Shown: positions 1 through 6,848 of the stretch, piece after piece
Layout of the letters: each line of letters begins with the position of its first letter
How positions within the stretch are numbered: position 1 is the stretch's first letter
From: Candidatus Terrybacteria bacterium RIFCSPHIGHO2_01_FULL_43_35
GTDB lineage: Bacteria > Patescibacteriota > Minisyncoccia > Terrybacterales > GWB1-40-14
NCBI GenBank assembly: GCA_001822815.1
Contig: MHSR01000024.1
Coordinates: 1-35,681 of the forward strand
DNA: 35,681 bases
Direction: 5' to 3'
The notes under the pieces: model-generated
Told to the model about the DNA's origin: nothing
What the model saw: only the letters and a program-made list of their open reading frames with translations
Databases searched by the model: none
Program-made: the position numbers and the translations under genes

Positions 1-49
1 CCACCGTTCTCGCTCTGTTGCTATGAGTAGTTGAGTATTATGTGTCATT

Positions 50-68
50 ACCTCCATGATACGGAGGT
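50..68. repeat. Small inverted repeat in the left-edge non-coding stretch
   Basis: ACCTCC and GGAGGT face each other across a 7-base spacer. The first 101 bases contain no gene that I can support. The hairpin may belong to a gene lying outside the window. No T-tract follows it, so I do not call it a terminator. Confidence 0.4.
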
Positions 69-101
69 GTCAGATATGATCGTATACCATACCGCTAACC
101 A

Positions 102-129
102 TTGACAGATTGGTTTTTTATAATATAAT
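102..129 (+). promoter_or_regulatory. Sigma70-type promoter of the SPFH gene
   Basis: TTGACA (102-107) and TATAAT (124-129) are both perfect consensus hexamers, 16 bases apart. Transcription would start near 136, giving a leader of about 45 bases that holds the Shine-Dalgarno sequence AAGGAGG at 167-173. Confidence 0.8.
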
Positions 130-181
130 AGGATAACAATGTAAAGCTTCTTTACAACCAAACCACAAGGAGGCGTCTAAG

Positions 182-1039
182 ATGCAGATAGTTTGGGGAT
201 GGTTTGCGCTGGTCGCGATCGCATCACTCTTATTCACGACCCTTTTGGCCTTGCCTCTCTGGCTAGGCTTGATTCTCGCATTAGGCATCTGGTACTTCAT
301 CGCAAACTCTATAATTCTCCGCGTGCCGCCACTTAAAGTCGCGGTGCTTGAAAACACTATTACCGGAAAACTTAGGGCCGTGGGACCAGGGTTACGAAGC
401 AAACAACCATGGGAACGGCTTCATAAGGAAAAGCCGTTTGTGCCGTTCAAAGAAGACACTGTTGCTATCGAGGAAGCCAAGTACGACACCAAAGAATCGC
501 AGGTTGTTCTGGCTGGCGCACTACAATACCGGCCCGACCAGAAACTGGCCAGCACGTACGTGTCGCTTGAGACATCAACCTTAACGAAGGGCGTCAACGA
601 CAGGGCCAAAAGCATCATCAGAAATTTGCTTATGAACTACACTGCCCAAGAAGCGATAGGGGCGGGCAAAGAACTGGAACAAGGGGTTTCCGATGCCTTT
701 AAGGATAAACATGGCAAAGACGAGATCGAAAACACCTACGGGATAGAAGTCTTGCACTTCTCTATCCCGGTCCTGAAACTCGATCCTGAAGTTGAAGAGG
801 CCAGAAAACAAGAAGACATTGAAAGCCTGCGCCGTGAAAGCAAAAAGGTTGAGCAAACAACGATCATTGAACTTGTCCATATGCTTATGGAAGAAGACCC
901 GACCATGACCTTTGCCGAGGCTCATGACCGCGTGAAGATGGGTCAAGGTGTCTCCAAGAAAATCTTGGATATCAGGGGGCTGCCTCAAAACGGCGGCAAA
1001 GGACCAATTACAATGCTGCCGCTTGACGACAAAGACTAA
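182..1039 (+). CDS. SPFH/band-7 (stomatin/prohibitin-like) membrane protein
   Basis: This 285-residue protein has two hydrophobic segments at its N-terminus (about residues 5-45). A band-7-like domain follows, with the typical opening 'PPLKVAVLENTITGKL', an internal region of beta strands, and a charged helical stretch near residues 205-225 (EVEEARKQEDIESLRRE) that resembles the coiled-coil part of SPFH proteins. Family members form oligomeric membrane scaffolds; the partner here is unknown. The ATG is preceded by a strong AAGGAGG eight bases upstream, and the gene has its own promoter and terminator, so it is monocistronic. It is somewhat richer in GC than the pilin genes that follow. The family call rests on pattern recognition. 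A divergent membrane protein with a similar fold is the alternative. Confidence 0.7.
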   Translation: MQIVWGWFALVAIASLLFTTLLALPLWLGLILALGIWYFIANSIILRVPPLKVAVLENTITGKLRAVGPGLRSKQPWERLHKEKPFVPFKEDTVAIEEAKYDTKESQVVLAGALQYRPDQKLASTYVSLETSTLTKGVNDRAKSIIRNLLMNYTAQEAIGAGKELEQGVSDAFKDKHGKDEIENTYGIEVLHFSIPVLKLDPEVEEARKQEDIESLRRESKKVEQTTIIELVHMLMEEDPTMTFAEAHDRVKMGQGVSKKILDIRGLPQNGGKGPITMLPLDDKD

Positions 1040-1043
1040 TACA

Positions 1044-1073
1044 AAAATCCCTCGGAGTAATCCGAGGGATTTT
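1044..1073. terminator. Bidirectional intrinsic terminator
   Basis: A 13-bp perfect stem (AAAATCCCTCGGA and its complement) with a GTAA loop is followed by a T-run on plus and by T's on minus too. It closes the SPFH gene and can also stop transcription arriving from the convergent pilin array. Confidence 0.85.
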
Positions 1074-1080
1074 TTCTTTA

Positions 1081-1108
1081 CCCCCACACCCATACATGGG
1101 TGTGGGGG
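1081..1108. repeat. Perfect 12-bp hairpin CCCCCACACCCA/TGGGTGTGGGGG
   Basis: The arms are perfect with a 4-base TACA loop, and TTTACA follows directly on plus. The GC-rich arm CCCCCACACC recurs in the element at 19527-19633, where TTGACA follows. There is no plus-strand gene downstream here, so it probably acts as a transcription barrier for the pilin array or is a repeat copy. Confidence 0.75.
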
Positions 1109-1130
1109 TTTACAAAATATCTTTATTTTT

Positions 1131-1493
1131 CTAACAAGGGTTAATGGTTCCTGCGCCAAAGAAAGTAGAAACAATAGCCAAAATAGGATATGGCATAATG
1201 GCAATGATGATACCGACGATAGCGTACAACAAAAAGTCCTTGGCTTTACTGCGCGTGGTGGCATTATCACCGGCAGTCAAGAAAAAGAAGGCCGCAACCA
1301 GAATCATGACAATGGCGATTATCATTATAAATGTGAAAAACCAACCAGCCAAAGTGCAGGCGCGTGTAATAAAAGAGCTTATTCCGGTGATATTTGTAGT
1401 CGGTATGTCCAGCACGGCCCAAGCTCCGGTACCTGAAAAAACAGCTGTAAGCGTCAAAAGAGAGGTTAATTTTTTAAAAGTATTTAAGGTCAT
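1131..1493 (-). CDS. T4SS-pilin-like small membrane protein (paralog 1)
   Basis: 120 residues. An N-terminal signal-like hydrophobic segment (residues 8-27, ending GAWA) is followed by two membrane helices at about 48-72 and 85-112. The linker between the helices reads FFFLTAGDNATTRSKAKD, the hallmark of the TrbC/VirB2-like 'T4SS pilin' family common in CPR bacteria. The C-terminus ends in INPC; a terminal cysteine is shared with several neighbours. It is the last gene of the minus-strand array and runs into the hairpins at 1044-1108. The role is inferred: a subunit of a conjugation-like pilus or membrane complex. No VirB4- or VirB6-type gene is visible in the window. Confidence 0.8.
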   Translation of the reverse strand: MTLNTFKKLTSLLTLTAVFSGTGAWAVLDIPTTNITGISSFITRACTLAGWFFTFIMIIAIVMILVAAFFFLTAGDNATTRSKAKDFLLYAIVGIIIAIMPYPILAIVSTFFGAGTINPC

Positions 1494-1563
1494 AAATAAT
1501 ATGCTTAATTAATAATTTATTAAGGGACCAAATTTTTTAGTAAAAGGGCGTAAGAGAAAAACT

Positions 1564-1848
1564 TTAGCACGGGTTCACGGAACCGGCACCCAAAAAACTT
1601 GAGATTATTGCCAGGATAGCGTTGGGTAAAATACCAATTATTATACCCACAATGGCCCAAACAAGAATACTTTTGGCCTTCTTAATATTCTCTGGATTGC
1701 CTCCTCCGGTCAAAAAGAAAAAGGCGGCAACAACGATCATGACAATAGCAATGACCATTACCAAGGTAAAAAACCAATCACCGGCCTTGCAAAACAAGCC
1801 AATAAACTTGTCAAACGTAGTAAAGACTGGAGGTGGCAATGCTGGCAT
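1564..1848 (-). CDS. T4SS-pilin-like small membrane protein (paralog 2)
   Basis: 94 residues with two membrane helices (about 20-46 and 62-88), separated by the glycine/lysine linker 'FFFLTGGGNPENIKKAKS'. The C-terminus SVNPC matches paralog 1 closely. It lacks an obvious cleavable signal peptide: the product starts MPALPPPVF, so the first helix may itself direct insertion. It lies 70 bases upstream of paralog 1 in the same orientation, and the pair looks like a recent duplication. The family assignment is by pattern. Confidence 0.78.
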   Translation of the reverse strand: MPALPPPVFTTFDKFIGLFCKAGDWFFTLVMVIAIVMIVVAAFFFLTGGGNPENIKKAKSILVWAIVGIIIGILPNAILAIISSFLGAGSVNPC

Positions 1849-1877
1849 ATAAATATTATATCACAAAACTTTTTTAA

Positions 1878-2168
1878 TTAACAGGCCAAGGCGCCATTGA
1901 AACCAAAAAATCCGGATATAGCCACAACTATACCGCGCGCCAAAACCGCCAGCACCACACCCACAATAGTATAAATAAAACGGCTCTTGGCAACGGCCAC
2001 TTGCTCCTCTCGACCGCCCGAAACCATGAAAGAAAAAGCGCTTAAAAGAAACATCACTACTGCCAAAAGCATAGTTAGCGAAAAAATAACGCCCATGACA
2101 TTGCAGGCAACGCCCAAGGCTTGAGCCACCAAAGTTGAATTTAATAAATAACCACTTCCTTGTGCCAT
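1878..2168 (-). CDS. T4SS-pilin-like small membrane protein (paralog 3)
   Basis: 96 residues. There is no clear signal peptide, and the two membrane helices lie at about 20-48 and 63-90. The linker is 'SFMVSGGREEQVAVAKSR' and the C-terminus is GALAC. It is the most divergent of the small copies, but it keeps the helix-glycine-linker-helix-Cys plan. It sits 29 bases upstream of paralog 2 and downstream of the terminator hairpin at 2244-2270, so it probably starts a separate transcript. Confidence 0.72.
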   Translation of the reverse strand: MAQGSGYLLNSTLVAQALGVACNVMGVIFSLTMLLAVVMFLLSAFSFMVSGGREEQVAVAKSRFIYTIVGVVLAVLARGIVVAISGFFGFNGALAC

Positions 2169-2243
2169 AATTAAAACTGGATTAAAAATATCTCAGTTTA
2201 TATAACATTGGCTTTTATATCATATGCCCTTCTATAAAACAAC

Positions 2244-2270
2244 CCAGCCCCAATTAAGAATTGGGGCTGG
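2244..2270 (-). terminator. Terminator hairpin between pilin paralogs
   Basis: A 12-bp perfect stem CCAGCCCCAATT/AATTGGGGCTGG has a 3-base loop, and on minus it is followed by GTTGTTTT. It closes the upstream pilin genes. The arm CCCAGCCCCAATT is shared with the repeats at 27352-27417 and 28334-28398. Confidence 0.7.
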
Positions 2271-2296
2271 ATGGATATATAAGTACAAGGTAAGAA

Positions 2297-2659
2297 TTAC
2301 GGACAGGTCGGAATACCAGAAGCACTAGTTCCTACGGCAGTAACAACTACCAATACCAAGCCCTTAGCCAAAAGAGCGACTACTATACCAACGACAGCAT
2401 AGGTAAGATATTGCCTGGCCTGAGTCAATTTATCTTCACTGCCACCGCCAGTCAAAAACAAGAATGCGGCGTAAAGCAAGATAATTATTGACAAAAGCAT
2501 TATAACCGTAAAAAGCAAATTGGTGCCTTGACAGATCAAGTCTAAAAGACCGCCAATGCTGGTAATACCGGTGGGAGGAGGAACTGGGGTTACTGCCAAA
2601 ACGACTGAAGTTGGAGCCAATACTGAAACCAAAGCGGCTAAACGATATAGCTTTTTCAT
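2297..2659 (-). CDS. T4SS-pilin-like membrane protein with signal peptide (paralog 4)
   Basis: 120 residues from the internal ATG. That start gives a good signal peptide (MKKLYRLAALVSVL..., cleavage after VVLA) and lies downstream of the SD-like AAGGGGGTGAG. The ORF track instead uses a GTG six codons earlier that overlaps this SD. Two further helices at about 40-65 and 80-107 flank the linker 'FLFLTGGGSEDKLTQARQ'. The C-terminus is IPTCP, again with cysteine. It is the last gene before the hairpin at 2244-2270. Confidence 0.75.
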   Translation of the reverse strand: MKKLYRLAALVSVLAPTSVVLAVTPVPPPTGITSIGGLLDLICQGTNLLFTVIMLLSIIILLYAAFLFLTGGGSEDKLTQARQYLTYAVVGIVVALLAKGLVLVVVTAVGTSASGIPTCP

Positions 2660-2784
2660 ATTTTGTTCGATACTCACCCCCTTTCGTTTTGAAGGGAATT
2701 ATTTTCTATACTTCCCAACAAAATCATAATAACACGAGGGCCAAAAATGGTAAACCCCCACTACAAAATATGCTCAAAATGTAG

Positions 2785-3159
2785 CTAGCTACATGTAGCT
2801 CCGCTTAAACCAAAGAAGCTATATACAACATAAACTATGCCTTGCGCCGACATGCCAACCGCCATGCCCAAAATGGCGAAAAAAAGCGCTTCTTTTCCTG
2901 CTTTAATCTTTTCCGGAGACCCGTTAGAGGTCATGAATAAAAATCCGGCGTAAACAATAACCAATATGCCAACGGGTATTGAAATCCAGAATATGGCGCT
3001 GGCTATGGCTTTAATAAGACCGCAGAAAGTAGAAAATTGCAGAGGATTATCTATAGTCAAGGAAACCGCGGCGTCGGCGGAATACGCAACCAACAAAAAA
3101 AATGCTGGTATAAATCTTATTAACGTGTCTGTTAAACGTTTTCTTGTAAAATAATTCAT
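2785..3159 (-). CDS. T4SS-pilin-like membrane protein (paralog 5)
   Basis: 124 residues with an N-terminal signal-like helix (about 12-30, ending ADA). Two helices at about 50-75 and 88-115 flank the linker 'FLFMTSNGSPEKIKAGKE'. The C-terminus GATCS keeps the cysteine. It is 8 bases downstream of paralog 6, and the two share the FMTS.GSPEKIK signature, so they form a tightly coupled sub-pair. The stop lies inside the palindrome TGTAGCTAGCTACA (2780-2793), which may help end this transcript. Confidence 0.77.
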   Translation of the reverse strand: MNYFTRKRLTDTLIRFIPAFFLLVAYSADAAVSLTIDNPLQFSTFCGLIKAIASAIFWISIPVGILVIVYAGFLFMTSNGSPEKIKAGKEALFFAILGMAVGMSAQGIVYVVYSFFGLSGATCS

Positions 3160-3167
3160 ATATGTTT

Positions 3168-3545
3168 TTATCTAACTCTAGCGCCGCCACCGGCACCGCC
3201 GCCGCTACCGAGCAAGAAACTCTTTATAACCAGAACAAGGCTCTCAGCCAATATGGCCAGTCCCAAACCCAATACCGCAAACAGCAAAACTTCTTTGGCT
3301 TTTTTTATTTTTTCAGGCGAGCCCGAGGAGGTCATGAATAAAAAACCGGCATAGACAAACATCAGTATGCTGACTGGCACGGCTATAGCAAAAACAAAAC
3401 CGGCCATTGCGACAAGAAGGTCTGGAATTGAACCGATGTTCAACGGATTCGGGAGGCTGGCGGCCCGAACAACCGCAAGCGGAACAAGGCCCAGTATACC
3501 GGAGAAATAAATATAAAAGATGGCTGGTTTTAAAAATATTTTCAT
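3168..3545 (-). CDS. T4SS-pilin-like membrane protein (paralog 6)
   Basis: 125 residues. The signal segment spans about residues 8-28 (VVRAAS cleavage region). Helices at about 45-70 and 85-110 flank 'FLFMTSSGSPEKIKKAKE'. Unlike its siblings, the tail is glycine-rich (SGGGAGGGARVR) and has no cysteine, so it may occupy a different place in the assembly. It is co-directional with paralog 5, with an 8-base gap. Confidence 0.75.
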   Translation of the reverse strand: MKIFLKPAIFYIYFSGILGLVPLAVVRAASLPNPLNIGSIPDLLVAMAGFVFAIAVPVSILMFVYAGFLFMTSSGSPEKIKKAKEVLLFAVLGLGLAILAESLVLVIKSFLLGSGGGAGGGARVR

Positions 3546-3606
3546 AGTATTTATATTTTAAGACATCTGCTAAATAAAACAATTTATGGCTAAAGTGCGC
3601 TTATGT

Positions 3607-4194
3607 TTAGGGGCAACAGTAAACGCTATTAGAATTTGGATCCGGATCAACTGTGCAGAATGGCTTATCGGTATAACCCAACTGAGAACAGGAAATTGTG
3701 TTGCATGCAGTGCTCTTGTCGGATGTCGATGCGACGTTAACGCATTGTGAAAGATCGACTGGACATAAATCAGCTGATGTTGTGCAAGTTGGAGTATTCC
3801 ACGGCCAAGGCTGCACTGAAGAATTAGCAAAGAAATTTATTATTGTTCCGATAACCAGCCAGGAGCCAAACGTAATCAACAGTCCCATTATGGCTGCCGT
3901 GGCTATAGACTTAGCGCGAGTGTGTAAATTGGGATTGCCGCCGGAGATAAGAAAGAAAAACGCAGCTACTACCAAAAGCAGAATAGCAAGCGGAAAAGCT
4001 ACATCCCACCATAAAAAATTAACTATGTTCTTGCCGGTGACAAATAAATCGCAGAAATTACATGGGCACGTGGAAGAACCGCACTCAACGATAGCGGCAT
4101 CTGTACCCTGACCATAAAATAAAAAGGCTGCTGCGGCAACAAAAAAACCGTTTTTAAAAATGATATTAACTAACTTAAAATAATAAATTCTCAT
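3607..4194 (-). CDS. T4SS-pilin-like protein with Cys-rich C-terminal tail (paralog 7)
   Basis: About 195 residues. I favour the ATG at 4194, because GGTG lies about seven bases upstream; GTG 4203 and ATG 4200 are in frame just before it. The order is signal peptide, a short CNFCD segment, two helices flanking 'FFFLISGGNPNLHTRAKS', then about 60 residues containing eight or more cysteines (ending VYCCP). The tail looks extracellular and disulfide-bonded. The pilin core is encoded by 263 bases identical to the core of the giant neighbour (4227-6827), which points to recent gene conversion or duplication. Confidence 0.75.
   Translation of the reverse strand: MRIYYFKLVNIIFKNGFFVAAAAFLFYGQGTDAAIVECGSSTCPCNFCDLFVTGKNIVNFLWWDVAFPLAILLLVVAAFFFLISGGNPNLHTRAKSIATAAIMGLLITFGSWLVIGTIINFFANSSVQPWPWNTPTCTTSADLCPVDLSQCVNVASTSDKSTACNTISCSQLGYTDKPFCTVDPDPNSNSVYCCP
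3797..4059. repeat. 263-bp identical direct repeat, copy A
   Basis: By eye this stretch matches 6403-6665 base for base. It encodes the pilin core from CDLFVTGKN to VQPWPWN. The flanks diverge on both sides, while weaker similarity continues into the IVECG region. Confidence 0.9.
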
Positions 4195-4226
4195 GAACAT
4201 CACCGTTTAATTGCACGATTTTAAAC

Positions 4227-6827
4227 CTAACGCTGAGCCCAATTAACAGTAATATGAGCATTAACAGTGTGCTCGTAATACGCAACTTTAACTTCGTGCG
4301 TGCCGGCAGACAATGTTGTGTCGAAGGAATAATTTCCAAAGGCCTGATCAAGCCAACCATTGATAATTTGGTTTCCGTCCACAAAAATCCTGACCCCGTC
4401 ATCACTGGAAGCAAAAAATCTGTATGTGCCGGCATTGAAAATGAAATTGCCAGTCCAGCGCACTGAGAAATAATCTGAGTTTACTATACCAGAAAACGGA
4501 CTATTGGTGAACCAGTTATGATTTATTATTGACTCGCATTGCGTCTGGGCTGGCGTGCCGACAAAATGCGAAGCACTGCTGCCATCACCGGAATAAACTT
4601 GATCGTTGAAATACTCGCCGAAAAATTGACCCGATCCGCATAATACAAAAACTTGTACAGTAGCTATATTAGAGATTGCCCCAGTATTATCTGTTATTTG
4701 TAAAACTTGATAAGTATATGTTCCGGGTGCGTCGTTAAAGGTAAGTGAACCCAAAGATATATTGCACGCCGAAGACGAAGCTGGATTATTAATGGTTGTT
4801 TCAAAGGTGGGCGCGCCTTGATTCAAATCTGAATTCCATTGGCATTTGCCGCCGTTTGACACTCCGCCTACGGACGTCCATCCGTCAGGATCAGAACTGC
4901 CCGAAGCGCTAAACCAAATGTTTGTAGGGACTCCGGTTGTTACCGATATTGAATTTGAATAATTAAGTCCATCTTTAGATACTTGGGCCGCGGCTATGGG
5001 TGCGTTGTTGAACAGATTTACCTGCAGGGGCCCGCAAGAAACAGATTGAGTCAATGAACCGGAAGTGACCAAAACCGTAGCCGTCTTGGATCCAGCGGTT
5101 GCATATGTTTTGGATACAGACTGTGTAGTGCCCGACAAACCATCGGTGCCGGACCAAGAATAAGTATAGGTGCCGGTTCCGCCAGTCGCATTGGCAGCCC
5201 AAATTGCTGGCTGACTCGTATTCACGGGATTTGGAGCGACAGAACAAGAAACATTCAGTGGCGGCAAATTAACTGCTAGTGTACTTGAACAAGAAACTGT
5301 TACTGTCTGTGAGCCTGAAGTTACCGTGACGGAAGCTGATTTTGTTCCGGCCGTAGTATAAGTTTTTGTTGCCGACTGACTAGAGCTGGTCAACCCATCT
5401 GTGCCCGACCAAAAATAAGTATATGATCCCGTACCGCCGGATGATACAGAAGACCAAGTAGCTGTTTCGCCAACGAGTATAGAGGTGGGAGAAACCGAAC
5501 ATGATGCGGTCAAGGACGGAGGCGGCGAAACCACACGCAAGGTTGAACACGTTATAGTTGCGGTTTGCGATCCAGACGTAATTGTTACCTGAGCCGATTT
5601 TGTTCCGCCTGTTGTATAAGATTTATTTATAGACTGCGTATTGCCAGAGAGGCCGTCGGTCCCTGACCAGGTATAGGTATATGTTCCCGTTCCTCCAGAA
5701 GGAGTTGCGGACCAAGTAGTTGATCCCGAAATATTTATTGTTGGCGGTGATGGAGCGCAAGAACCAGAAATTGGCGGATAATCCACATTAACGGTGTTTG
5801 TACAACTGCGAGTAAGCGTTTGGGTTCCGGAAGTTACTGTCACCGAAGCCGACTTTGTTCCGGCCGTAGTATAAGTTTTGCTTACTGTTGAACTTGAACC
5901 AGAAAGACCGTCTGTGCCTGACCAAGAATAAGTATAGGAACCCGCGCCCCCGGATGGAGAAGCGGTCCAGGTTGCCGACTGTCCAATATTAATAGATGCT
6001 GGTGAGCCGGAACATGAAACGGCAAGCGTTTGAGAACAAGTATTGTTACACCCGGAATCGCCGAATTGGCCGCCCGACGTGACTACACACGAACTGCCAG
6101 AACAAGCATAACAAGTATTAAGAGTACACGAAGTGGAACAGGAAGATGGACAAGATCCGTTCGAAGCATTCCCCCTATCACATTGCTCACCAGTCTCTAC
6201 TATGGCATTGCCGCAAACCGGAGACGAAGGCGGAATTACATAACCAGCTTGACAACACACATTAGTAGTAGTGTTACAATCGCCAAAGCCACCGGATGGA
6301 ATAGCTATGCCATAACCAGACTGACATTGTCCGCTTGGCACGCAAACACCGCCAAATGAAGAACAGGACGGCGGTGCGGCCGACAACACGCAATCTGGTT
6401 TGTTCCACGGCCAAGGCTGCACTGAAGAATTAGCAAAGAAATTTATTATTGTTCCGATAACCAGCCAGGAGCCAAACGTAATCAACAGTCCCATTATGGC
6501 TGCCGTGGCTATAGACTTAGCGCGAGTGTGTAAATTGGGATTGCCGCCGGAGATAAGAAAGAAAAACGCAGCTACTACCAAAAGCAGAATAGCAAGCGGA
6601 AAAGCTACATCCCACCATAAAAAATTAACTATGTTCTTGCCGGTGACAAATAAATCGCAGAAATTGCATGGTATGGGGGTACCCGAGGCATCTCTAAAAT
6701 TGCCGCACTCAACAATAGCGGCTTTGGCCGGCATGGCTGAAAAAAAATTCAGCAAAAACGCTAAAACGGACCAAAACCAAAGCGTTTGGGGTGCCTTATA
6801 ACGTTTCAATCTGAATTTAATAACCAT
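4227..6827 (-). CDS. Giant pilin-headed surface protein: T4SS pilin + Cys-rich + PKD-like repeats + PA14
   Basis: 866 residues from ATG 6827, which has TGAGGT upstream; the track's start is a TTG five codons earlier. The signal peptide ends MPAKA. A T4SS-pilin core with two helices spans about 30-150 and matches paralog 7. A Cys-rich region (about 150-270) includes CGNAIVETGEQCD, typical of Myxococcus-type Cys-rich repeats. Four PKD/Ig-like repeats (about 270-600) each carry SYTYSWSGTDGLSG followed by KTYTTAGTKSASV. Another beta-rich segment precedes a C-terminal PA14 domain (about 735-866, with SSDDGVRIFVDG). PA14 and PKD modules usually bind carbohydrate or act in adhesion. I infer a membrane-anchored or pilus-tip adhesin at the head of the pilin array. 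Confidence 0.82.
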   Translation of the reverse strand: MVIKFRLKRYKAPQTLWFWSVLAFLLNFFSAMPAKAAIVECGNFRDASGTPIPCNFCDLFVTGKNIVNFLWWDVAFPLAILLLVVAAFFFLISGGNPNLHTRAKSIATAAIMGLLITFGSWLVIGTIINFFANSSVQPWPWNKPDCVLSAAPPSCSSFGGVCVPSGQCQSGYGIAIPSGGFGDCNTTTNVCCQAGYVIPPSSPVCGNAIVETGEQCDRGNASNGSCPSSCSTSCTLNTCYACSGSSCVVTSGGQFGDSGCNNTCSQTLAVSCSGSPASINIGQSATWTASPSGGAGSYTYSWSGTDGLSGSSSTVSKTYTTAGTKSASVTVTSGTQTLTRSCTNTVNVDYPPISGSCAPSPPTINISGSTTWSATPSGGTGTYTYTWSGTDGLSGNTQSINKSYTTGGTKSAQVTITSGSQTATITCSTLRVVSPPPSLTASCSVSPTSILVGETATWSSVSSGGTGSYTYFWSGTDGLTSSSQSATKTYTTAGTKSASVTVTSGSQTVTVSCSSTLAVNLPPLNVSCSVAPNPVNTSQPAIWAANATGGTGTYTYSWSGTDGLSGTTQSVSKTYATAGSKTATVLVTSGSLTQSVSCGPLQVNLFNNAPIAAAQVSKDGLNYSNSISVTTGVPTNIWFSASGSSDPDGWTSVGGVSNGGKCQWNSDLNQGAPTFETTINNPASSSACNISLGSLTFNDAPGTYTYQVLQITDNTGAISNIATVQVFVLCGSGQFFGEYFNDQVYSGDGSSASHFVGTPAQTQCESIINHNWFTNSPFSGIVNSDYFSVRWTGNFIFNAGTYRFFASSDDGVRIFVDGNQIINGWLDQAFGNYSFDTTLSAGTHEVKVAYYEHTVNAHITVNWAQR
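6403..6665. repeat. 263-bp identical direct repeat, copy B
   Basis: This is the partner of 3797-4059, offset by 2606 bases in the same orientation. Third-codon positions are identical as well, so protein-level selection alone does not explain it. Confidence 0.9.
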
Positions 6828-6848
6828 GAATTTTGACCTCAAAAAAAC

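Noticed and set aside
581-1270. 229-residue minus-strand ORF across the SPFH gene
   Set aside because: It is a shadow of a well-supported plus-strand gene with promoter, SD and terminator, and it crosses two terminators.
2925-2940. Another copy of the CCGTTAGAG end inside pilin paralog 5
   Set aside because: It falls in the conserved SNGSPEK linker codons and has no partner arm, so it is most likely coincidence.
1131-6827. Complete type IV secretion or conjugation locus
   Set aside because: Only pilin-type proteins are present; no VirB4, VirB6, VirD4 or relaxase gene is in the window.
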